From Aquaticitalea lipolytica (GTDB lineage: Bacteria; Bacteroidota; Bacteroidia; Flavobacteriales; Flavobacteriaceae), in NCBI RefSeq assembly GCF_014641635.1, contig NZ_BMIC01000003.1:1-64000 (forward strand): a stretch of DNA of 64,000 nucleotides. The letters run 5' to 3'. Below are positions 1 to 6,334 of the stretch, piece by piece. The translations under genes were made by a program, and so were the position numbers. Below the pieces are notes generated by a model. That model was not told where the DNA came from. It worked only from the letters and a program-made list of their open reading frames with translations, and did not search any database. Numbering within the stretch: the stretch's first letter is position 1; the number at the start of each line of letters is the position of its first letter.

Positions 1-2
1 TT

Positions 3-134
3 GGACCTGCTACTACTCATGCAACATATGATCCGGCTAATGATACGGTTATAACTATTAATTTCACTGAGAATACAGAAAGCATGTGTGGTAATGCGCC
101 TGCACAATCTGTTATCAGATTAACTAAACAGTAA
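3..134 (+). CDS. C-terminal end of an unidentified protein (partial)
   Basis: An open frame enters from the left edge and ends at a TAA at 132-134, giving the last 43 residues of a protein. The visible tail contains one Cys and ends in APAQSVIRLTKQ. I do not recognise the family. A strong hairpin terminator lies 23 bases after the stop, which supports a real gene end. No start or domain is visible. Confidence 0.55.
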   Translation, partial: GPATTHATYDPANDTVITINFTENTESMCGNAPAQSVIRLTKQ

Positions 135-156
135 ATAAAAGATTTATATTTTATTT

Positions 157-195
157 AGAAAAGTGGAATTAATATTGATTCCACTTTTCTGTTTT
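157..195 (+). terminator. Rho-independent terminator
   Basis: A perfect 13-bp stem (AGAAAAGTGGAAT at 157-169 against 178-190) with an 8-nt loop, followed by GTTTTATATA. It closes the partial gene at the left edge. Confidence 0.75.
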
Positions 196-1067
196 ATATA
201 ATAGGAATTAGGCTGTAAATATTAATAGAGTATATAGTAAAAGGACTTCTTTAAATTTAGAATTATTGAACCTTTATAGTTTCTAGACTATAAAAAATAT
301 TGTAAATGCTATTAAAATTATAATAATATCCTTTAAATACACTTATTTTTAAATTGCTGATTTTAATGTTTATTATATATGTATAATAATATTAAAAGAA
401 TTGATTCTTATATAACTCTATCGGTGATAAACAGTCATATCGTTTATCGTTTCCGCAAAGCAAGAAAGAAGAAACACAAACACAGGTAGTTCTTATAGTA
501 ATTGGGAATCTTATACTTCTAATGCATACAGTCTTATTATCTTCAACTTCAAAAAGGATTATACTAGTTGCTAAATGGTACTCTTGAATTATCGGAAGAA
601 TTGTAAGTAAAATGAAAAGTATAAGTCAAAATAATCAACTGAAAACAAAAGCATTAAAAGAAAAAGATTATTAAGGTGGTTATATAAACTATAAGCTTAT
701 ATAAGGGAGTAATATGCTTAATTAGCCGAGTAATTTACTTAATAATTGAGTAAAACAGCTAGTACACGAGTGATACACCTATTGGTAGTTTGAGATGTAG
801 TACATGCCTTTGATTTAATTACACGAAACATAAATCAGTCATCTCGATTTTTCTAAATTTCTACGTCTAAATAGAATCCATTATGGAAAGATAAAATGAT
901 TCATTATTTTATGCTCACTTTTCTAAAAATTGTCCTTTAGACTTTAAAAATGTTAAAATATAGCGTTAAAGGAAACTAAGCTTTAAAATCGTTTTTATAG
1001 TTCACACTTTTCTTTGTCATTAAAGAATTCCTTGCGAATTTTAATTATTAATTAAAAATCACAAGCT
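196..1067. other. Gene-free AT-rich accessory stretch
   Basis: About 870 bases without a convincing gene. Short open stretches between 400 and 640 read in several frames but are broken by stops and match nothing I recognise; they may be decayed coding DNA. Apart from the phased GAGTRAT repeats at 707-774, no feature is clear. The stretch leads into the excisionase-like gene at 1068 and probably belongs to the same mobile or accessory block. Confidence 0.5.
707..774 (+). repeat. Four phased GAGTRAT direct repeats (iteron-like)
   Basis: GAGTAAT at 707, GAGTAAT at 728, GAGTAAA at 748 and GAGTGAT at 768 lie 21, 20 and 20 bp apart, so on one face of the helix. This pattern is typical of multimeric protein binding sites such as iterons, recombinase arm sites or excisionase sites. 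No replication protein is visible, so the role is inferred only from spacing and from the mobile-element genes downstream. Confidence 0.4.
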
Positions 1068-1265
1068 ATGTGGATATATTTATCAAGAAAAGAGGCAAGC
1101 AAATTTTTATCAATTAGTATAAGACAAGTTGATCGTTATGTATCTGAGGGTAGGATTAAGGCATTTAAGCCTTATGGAGGAAGACGTGTTTTAATATATG
1201 CAGATTCCTTGACAGAGGAGAATTTAAAATCTCCCATACCTAAGTTTATAAATTTTGAAGATTAA
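1068..1265 (+). CDS. Excisionase-like helix-turn-helix protein
   Basis: A 65-residue protein whose residues 5-45 (LSRKEASKFLSISIRQVDRY, then SEGRIKAFKPYGGRRVLIY) match the winged MerR/excisionase-type helix-turn-helix: a helix that reads DNA, then a wing with GGRR. Proteins of this size and layout in Bacteroidota usually accompany integrative elements and act as recombination directionality factors or small regulators. It lies upstream of a zinc-ribbon gene and faces a tyrosine recombinase gene, which fits that role. The start is the first ATG after an AT-rich leader. Family call good; excision function inferred. Confidence 0.75.
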   Translation: MWIYLSRKEASKFLSISIRQVDRYVSEGRIKAFKPYGGRRVLIYADSLTEENLKSPIPKFINFED

Positions 1266-1281
1266 TTATAAATTATGCGAT

Positions 1282-1620
1282 ATGGAAAATGAATTAAAAA
1301 GTTGTAAAAATTGTGGGGATTCAATTATAGATGGTAGAAGTGATAAAATTTTTTGTAATGATTACTGTCGTTATTATTATAATAATGAAAATGGTTTAAG
1401 AAATCGTGTATATCAGTTTTTTCTAAAATACAAGGAATCAATAGTCAAATATATTGATGATGAAATAAAGTCAATTACTGCTAATTTGGATACAGCTACA
1501 AAGAAAATGAATGAGGCTGAACATGAGTCAGAGGATTATTGGGATGGACTATTTAAAAAAATAATACTTAGTCAAGATTTAAAGCAACTAAAAAAATTGA
1601 AGGAATCAATCCCTTTTTAA
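1282..1620 (+). CDS. Small zinc-ribbon protein of unknown function
   Basis: About 112 residues starting MENELKSCKNCG. CKNCG near residue 8 and CNDYC near residue 26 form a four-Cys zinc knuckle, followed by a charged, probably helical region (KYIDDEIKSI, then ATKKMNEAEHE). This resembles the short DUF2116-type Zn-ribbon proteins that sit beside excisionase-like genes in Flavobacteria; I cannot assign a role. An in-frame ATG at 1255 overlaps the preceding gene by 11 bases, so the ATG at 1282 is preferred, though 1255 remains possible. Probably co-transcribed with the gene at 1068. It ends 16 bases before the convergent recombinase gene. Confidence 0.6.
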   Translation: MENELKSCKNCGDSIIDGRSDKIFCNDYCRYYYNNENGLRNRVYQFFLKYKESIVKYIDDEIKSITANLDTATKKMNEAEHESEDYWDGLFKKIILSQDLKQLKKLKESIPF

Positions 1621-1635
1621 TAATAGTTTTAAGAG

Positions 1636-2925
1636 TTAATTAAAAAACACATGATCAGAAACTTTTTTGGCTTTTTCTCTAGCTGAAGCTTTAATGTAAA
1701 GCAATACCATTCTTTCTGAACTATGACCCGAAAACACCATAATATCTTGAAGAGGCATACCAGAGTTATAGGCATTGGTACAGAAGCTTCTTCTCGCACT
1801 GTGGCAACCAATAAATTTATATTTAGGCTCTGAAATGAAAACAGATTTTCCGCCTATCGTTTTTTCTACTTCATAAGGTTCAATTACGCCACATTTTTTC
1901 AGTAGAAGCTTAATTTCTTTATTGATTAAATTTTGATGAATAAAAGGAGGGAAGCTTCCTTTTCTTTTGCCTAAAATATCTAGAACAATTTGCTTTAATG
2001 GAATAAAAACGGGCCTTTTGGTTTTGTTCTGAATAATATGAATATGTTTTCTACCATTAAACTCTTCAACTTTTGGATTTTTAAGAAAACCCATAAGGTC
2101 TCCAATTCTGAGTCCAGTATAGCAAGCTATGATAAATATATCCCTTATGTTATCAAGATACTTATTTTTAATTTTAAGATTATAAAGAGATAAGATTTCA
2201 TCTTCCGTAAGATAAGGATGATTAACTTCTTCACTGAACTTTTTGAAATAACGCTTTCTGAATTCACTATTGGAATGAATATCTTCATCAAAGGCTGATC
2301 GGATGATTGTTTTGGTTTTTTGTATAATTGAACCAATATAGTTTTTGGAATATCCTTGGTATTGACCATAATCAATAAAGTCATAATAAAATGCTTTGTT
2401 GATATCATTAAATTTAAAGTCTTTAATATTATTTGATTCAAGATAATCTCTTAAAAATCTTAACGCATTTTTGTAAGTTGACAGCGTTCCTTTACCAAGA
2501 ACGCTTCCAGTATTTGGAGATATATGCTCGGAATAGAAATCAATATACCATTGAAAATAATCCATTACTAATTTTGGTTTAGTAGGTTCTTCTAGCTTTT
2601 CTTCAACAATTTCTAAAGGTGTGAGGATAGAATTTAGTTTTTCTAGAAGTAATTTTTTATCTATATGAGTAGTATCTTGGCTAAAAGATGAAAGTTCAGA
2701 ATACACTTTTGTTCTAAGTTCATTTAACCTATTATTTATGTGATCTCCATTCAGAATATCATTAGGAAGTTTTAATAACTGTTTATTAGAATCCCAATAT
2801 TTTATAGATTGCATTGGAATTGCAAAAGATGTTGACTTACGTATTCTAATGTTTTTGCCAAATCTAAGTTCACAAAGAATGGTTGCGTTTTTTTTACCGT
2901 TTCTAATTTTAAATTGAAAATTCAT
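1636..2925 (-). CDS. Tyrosine recombinase / phage-type integrase
   Basis: A 429-residue site-specific recombinase. The N-terminal part (to about residue 210) contains an arm-type segment and a SAM-like core-binding domain. The catalytic domain shows the expected residues in order: Arg in YTGLRIGDL, His-x-x-Arg in CHSARRSF, His in FSGHSS, and the nucleophilic Tyr in VLLYIKAS. The length matches full integrases of Bacteroidota integrative elements, and no residue is missing. It converges on the excisionase-like/Zn-ribbon pair. No paired attachment site could be located, so the element may be a remnant or may extend beyond the left edge. Confidence 0.93.
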   Translation of the reverse strand: MNFQFKIRNGKKNATILCELRFGKNIRIRKSTSFAIPMQSIKYWDSNKQLLKLPNDILNGDHINNRLNELRTKVYSELSSFSQDTTHIDKKLLLEKLNSILTPLEIVEEKLEEPTKPKLVMDYFQWYIDFYSEHISPNTGSVLGKGTLSTYKNALRFLRDYLESNNIKDFKFNDINKAFYYDFIDYGQYQGYSKNYIGSIIQKTKTIIRSAFDEDIHSNSEFRKRYFKKFSEEVNHPYLTEDEILSLYNLKIKNKYLDNIRDIFIIACYTGLRIGDLMGFLKNPKVEEFNGRKHIHIIQNKTKRPVFIPLKQIVLDILGKRKGSFPPFIHQNLINKEIKLLLKKCGVIEPYEVEKTIGGKSVFISEPKYKFIGCHSARRSFCTNAYNSGMPLQDIMVFSGHSSERMVLLYIKASAREKAKKVSDHVFFN

Positions 2926-3321
2926 AACCTCATTTATTAGTTCTTAAATTGTATTTTAAGATAAATGATGGTTTCAAATGGCTTTAAATTTGTGACCATT
3001 TTTGTGACTACTTATGTCTATTTATGTCCGTTTTAGAGAAATTTTTCTATAAAATTTCATTAAAAACGTTTATAAAACGGCAATTTTGGCACAAAATGGT
3101 TTTAAAAACCATTCTGTCGAGGTCACGGAAAAAATCCTAACAATTGGTTAATCAATTAGTTAGGATTTTTTATTTTCTAATGTGATTATATTTAATTTTT
3201 AAATGCCTTTTTTTGGTATAAAAACTGTGATTTAAAGTAATTTAAATATCTGTTATTGAATTAATTACCATTTTGGCGTAGGAGTGTTACAATTTTTAAC
3301 CTACTATTGATTATAAGGTTT
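2926..3321. other. Region upstream of the recombinase, with short direct repeats
   Basis: No gene. At 2991-3029 four related words (TGTGACC, TGTGACT, ATGTCT, ATGTCC) follow each other at roughly 10-12 bp steps. Such helically spaced repeats upstream of an integrase gene may be arm-type or regulator binding sites. Next comes a short palindrome around ATGGTTTT (about 3094-3110) and the terminator at 3129-3171. If an attachment site exists it should be in this interval, but I could not define a core. Confidence 0.35.
3129..3171. terminator. Bidirectional terminator
   Basis: A 13-bp perfect stem (AAAAAATCCTAAC at 3129-3141 with 3159-3171) enclosing a second small stem AATTG/CAATT. A-run on one side and T-run on the other let it work in both directions. 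It most likely ends transcripts coming from the rraA-like gene at 3322 (minus strand). Confidence 0.65.
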
Positions 3322-4038
3322 TTATTTTTTTAATTCTAACCATTTCTTATAGTCTTCAATAATTTTATTGTCTGTTGCTGGGTAAAGACCAATAATTGAC
3401 TGTCCTTCATTTACTTTTTCAATAATATAGTTTTCAAATAAAGACATTTCTGTACATTCATTAGCTACCTCGTCTACTATATGAGCAGGAATTACCATGA
3501 TACCATCATCATCTCCAACTAGAATATCTCCAGGAAATACAGCAACATCACCACATCCAATAGGAACATTAATATCAATAGCTTGATGTAAAGTTAAATT
3601 TGTTGGTGCAGATGGTTTTTGATGATATGAGTGAAAATTTAATTTTGAAATCTCTGCACAATCTCTGAAGCCACCATCAGTAACAATTCCTTTAGCACCT
3701 CTAACCATAAGCCTTGTAATAAGAATTGATCCTGCAGATGCTGCTCTAGCATCTTTACGACTATCAATAACTAATATACTACCTTTAGGGCACTGTTCAA
3801 TAGCAACACGCTGCGGATGAGTTTTATCTTTAAAAACAGAAATTGGATTTAAATCTTCTCGTGAAGGAATGTAGCGTAAAGTGAAAGCTTCACCTACCAT
3901 ATTTGTTTCCATTTTTTTTAACGGAACTACATTTTGTATAAATTGATTTTTAAACCCTTTTTTATATAAACATGTAGCAATAGTAGCTGTACTTATGCTA
4001 AGTAATTTTTCTCTAGTTTGTTTTGATAATGTCTCCAT
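3322..4038 (-). CDS. RraA-family protein in the alginate locus
   Basis: About 238 residues from METLSKQTREK. The RraA/demethylmenaquinone-methyltransferase-like fold is recognisable from the central GAKGIVTDGGFRDCAE segment (the Gly-rich loop plus Arg-Asp used for metal and substrate in RraA-like aldolases) and from VPIGCGDVAVFPGDILVGDD near the C terminus. In this superfamily some members inhibit RNase E while others are class II pyruvate aldolases (HMG/CHA aldolase). The gene is divergent from an alginate lyase gene and shares its operator pair, which points to a metabolic role in uronate breakdown rather than RNA decay. The upstream ATG at 4101 would place the start inside the operator, so the ATG at 4038 is chosen. 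Confidence 0.8.
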   Translation of the reverse strand: METLSKQTREKLLSISTATIATCLYKKGFKNQFIQNVVPLKKMETNMVGEAFTLRYIPSREDLNPISVFKDKTHPQRVAIEQCPKGSILVIDSRKDARAASAGSILITRLMVRGAKGIVTDGGFRDCAEISKLNFHSYHQKPSAPTNLTLHQAIDINVPIGCGDVAVFPGDILVGDDDGIMVIPAHIVDEVANECTEMSLFENYIIEKVNEGQSIIGLYPATDNKIIEDYKKWLELKK

Positions 4039-4061
4039 TAAGTAAATATATGATATAAAGA

Positions 4062-4115
4062 TTTGTTTCTTAAACAAATATACATATATTTGGTAAACCA
4101 ATCTGGTAAACCAAT
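4062..4115. promoter_or_regulatory. Divergent promoter with paired TTGGTAAACCAA operators
   Basis: Rightward promoter: TTTG at 4062-4065, a 19-bp spacer, then TATATTTG at 4085-4092. The first palindrome TTGGTAAACCAA (4090-4101) overlaps the end of this box; the second, CTGGTAAACCAA (4103-4114), begins 13 bp further on. On the other strand TATATTTG at 4082-4075 can serve the rraA-like gene, so one operator pair can silence both directions. The motif resembles ExuR/UxuR-type FadR-family sites, matching the GntR regulator at 15723. Confidence 0.8.
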
Positions 4116-4123
4116 TATTTTTT

Positions 4124-5053
4124 ATGATGACTATACTAAATAAATTAAGGGCTGTTTTAATAAGTTTTATAGCTATTGCAAGTCTTTTTTTCTTGGTTGT
4201 TAACTGTTCTTCGACTGAAAATATTAGTGACGAAGAAACTATAGACCCAAATGGAAATAATGAGGAAGTAGCAATTTATGCTGATATTAATTTTTCAAAT
4301 TGGAAAATAACACTTCCAATTGACGCTAATAATAATGGTAGCCCAGACGAATATCAACCATCACAACTAGTGAATAACGGCTACCGAACATTAACCCAAG
4401 TTAAACCATTTATGTATGATGACACAACAGATGCTTCAATAGTGTTTTATACATATCCAGCTGTTTCAACTGCTAATAGTTCTTATTCAAGAACCGAATT
4501 AAGAGAACTAATAAATCCTTCTAATTCTAAAGATAATTGGACTTTAGCTGAAGGAGGTGTAATGACTGGAAAGTTAAAGGTTCAGTCTATTTCAGAAAAC
4601 TCGCAAAGTAGTAGTACTTATCATAATGTTATAGTTATGCAAATACATGGTATTATTTCACAAGAGGATATGAATACACACAATTTTTCATCTAATAATG
4701 GACCTCCATTGCTAAAAATGTATTGGAAAGATGGCTATTTATGGGCTCACAAAAAATCACTTTTAGATGAATCCACTGAAGGGGATGATCTTCTTGATGT
4801 GTCTTCAAGTACATGGTACGATATAAAGCACAATTTTGGATATGTTGGTTTTGAGCCTTTTACTTTTAAAATTATTGCTACTCAAGGTAAATTAGAATTA
4901 CAATTAAACAATAATCCGCCTTTTATATATCAAGATGTTAGTTTATCAAAATGGCCTTTTGAAAACTACTTTAAAGCAGGTAACTATTTGGTAACAACTG
5001 AGCCTACAGCTTTTTCTTATATAAAGTATTACAATTTAAATGTAACACATTAA
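4124..5053 (+). CDS. PL7 alginate lyase, surface lipoprotein
   Basis: A 309-residue polysaccharide lyase family 7 enzyme that cleaves alginate by beta-elimination. All three family signatures are present: RTELREL near residue 123 (catalytic Arg), QIHG near 173 (Gln, His) and YFKAGNY near 282 (catalytic Tyr). QIH rather than QVH has been associated with activity on G-containing blocks. The N terminus is a membrane-type signal followed by VVNCSS, a slightly unusual lipobox with Cys28 and then acidic residues, suggesting a lipoprotein, probably exposed at the surface. It is the first gene behind the operator-controlled promoter. Starts at 4124 and 4127 are both possible; the leader is only about 25 nt. 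Confidence 0.93.
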   Translation: MMTILNKLRAVLISFIAIASLFFLVVNCSSTENISDEETIDPNGNNEEVAIYADINFSNWKITLPIDANNNGSPDEYQPSQLVNNGYRTLTQVKPFMYDDTTDASIVFYTYPAVSTANSSYSRTELRELINPSNSKDNWTLAEGGVMTGKLKVQSISENSQSSSTYHNVIVMQIHGIISQEDMNTHNFSSNNGPPLLKMYWKDGYLWAHKKSLLDESTEGDDLLDVSSSTWYDIKHNFGYVGFEPFTFKIIATQGKLELQLNNNPPFIYQDVSLSKWPFENYFKAGNYLVTTEPTAFSYIKYYNLNVTH

Positions 5054-5079
5054 CTACTAACAAAATAATAATACAAATT

Positions 5080-6168
5080 ATGAAAACAAAACTACAATTA
5101 CTATTAATGCTATTGATGACATGTCAATTGGCTAATGCACAATTTTATTTAAGCGAAATTATGGTTGATCCTCCAGGAACCGATGCTCCTAACGAGTATA
5201 TTGAGATTAGAGGAACAGCTAATGCGCCTTTAACAAATGTTTACCTTTTAACCATTGAAGGAGATGGTAATGATCCTGGTGATGTTAATGAAGTTATTGA
5301 TTTAACAGGGCAAACTATAGGTTCTAATGGGTATTTAGTACTTTTAACTACAGGTAATGCATATCAAGCTGCATCACTAGTAAACCCTGCAGCTAACGTA
5401 GCATTAGATATTAAACCTGCAGATTTAGAAAGTCAATCACACACATTTCTTTTAATTCAAACTACAACACCTCCATCAGACAGTGATGATATTGATAGTG
5501 ATAATGATGGTATACCAGATGGAAGTCCGTACAATACGTGGACTATTTTAGACGCAATTTCGCTTCTAAAAGATAATGATAGCTCTGCACAAGCATACTG
5601 CTATTCTAGTATTGGATTTTTAGAAAATGATTTAGCACAAACACCACCAACTGTATTTCCATCTAGTGGAGTATTAGTTGTTTCTACAGGAGGTACACAA
5701 TTTGATTATGTTGCAAGAATTGGAAACTCAACAGGTTCTGCATTAACTAACGATGAAACTACTTCTGATTGGGTAGGAGGAGATTTGCCTAGCGGAAATT
5801 TACCAAATTGGTATATGGGTTCAACATCAACAGCTGGACAAATTAGAGCATATCCTGAAAGTTTTGAAGGGTCACAATTAAATCATATTGGATCACCAAA
5901 CCCTTCTCAAAACACTTTATCTGTGAATACTTTTGATTATTCTAATGTTAAAGTTTATCCTAACCCAACTAAAAACATTCTAAATATTGAATCTAATTCT
6001 TTTGAAGTTTCTTCAGTAGAAATTCATGATGTTTTAGGAAAAAGAGTATTTCAACAAAATGGGTTAAATAATAACCAAATAGATATATCTAACCTAACTA
6101 ATGGTATTTATATAATGAAAATTAATGCTGACGGAAAAACATTAACGAGAAAAATTATTAAAGAGTAA
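5080..6168 (+). CDS. Secreted lamin-tail-like protein with T9SS sorting domain
   Basis: A 362-residue protein with a type I signal peptide (cleavage after ANA, before QFYLSEIM). The N-terminal half (LSEIMVDPPGTDAPNEYIEI) resembles the lamin-tail domain found in secreted Bacteroidota proteins. An acidic DSDNDGIPDG segment near residue 148 looks like a calcium-binding thrombospondin type 3 repeat. The last ~75 residues (VKVYPNPTKN, ending GKTLTRKIIKE) form a type A T9SS C-terminal sorting domain. It follows PL7 by 26 bases and ends at a terminator, so the two genes likely form one transcript. No catalytic motif is visible; binding of alginate or the cell surface is only a guess. Confidence 0.8.
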   Translation: MKTKLQLLLMLLMTCQLANAQFYLSEIMVDPPGTDAPNEYIEIRGTANAPLTNVYLLTIEGDGNDPGDVNEVIDLTGQTIGSNGYLVLLTTGNAYQAASLVNPAANVALDIKPADLESQSHTFLLIQTTTPPSDSDDIDSDNDGIPDGSPYNTWTILDAISLLKDNDSSAQAYCYSSIGFLENDLAQTPPTVFPSSGVLVVSTGGTQFDYVARIGNSTGSALTNDETTSDWVGGDLPSGNLPNWYMGSTSTAGQIRAYPESFEGSQLNHIGSPNPSQNTLSVNTFDYSNVKVYPNPTKNILNIESNSFEVSSVEIHDVLGKRVFQQNGLNNNQIDISNLTNGIYIMKINADGKTLTRKIIKE

Positions 6169-6185
6169 TTATATCAAAAAACAAT

Positions 6186-6220
6186 TAAGAAAGCCTTTTA
6201 CAAAAGGCTTTCTTATATTT
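6186..6220 (+). terminator. Rho-independent terminator
   Basis: A 14-bp perfect inverted repeat, TAAGAAAGCCTTTT (6186-6199) and its complement at 6202-6215, followed by TATTT. It ends the PL7/lamin-tail transcript. Confidence 0.85.
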
Positions 6221-6334
6221 AGTATGGTTACAACTAAAATCAGAGTATAAAAAAATATAATTGAGTAATTTTATTAATAGTAAAACATAAAAATCATATT
6301 TATTACTTTTAATATAACCGAAATATCCTATAAC

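Noticed and set aside
400-640. Short open stretches resembling decayed coding DNA
   Set aside because: All frames are broken within about 30 codons and match no family I recognise; not called as a pseudogene.
3100-3135. GTCGAGGTCACGG looked like a tRNA 3' end that could serve as an attachment site
   Set aside because: No T-arm (TTCGA), no acceptor pairing and no anticodon arm could be found; a tRNA or tRNA fragment is not supported.
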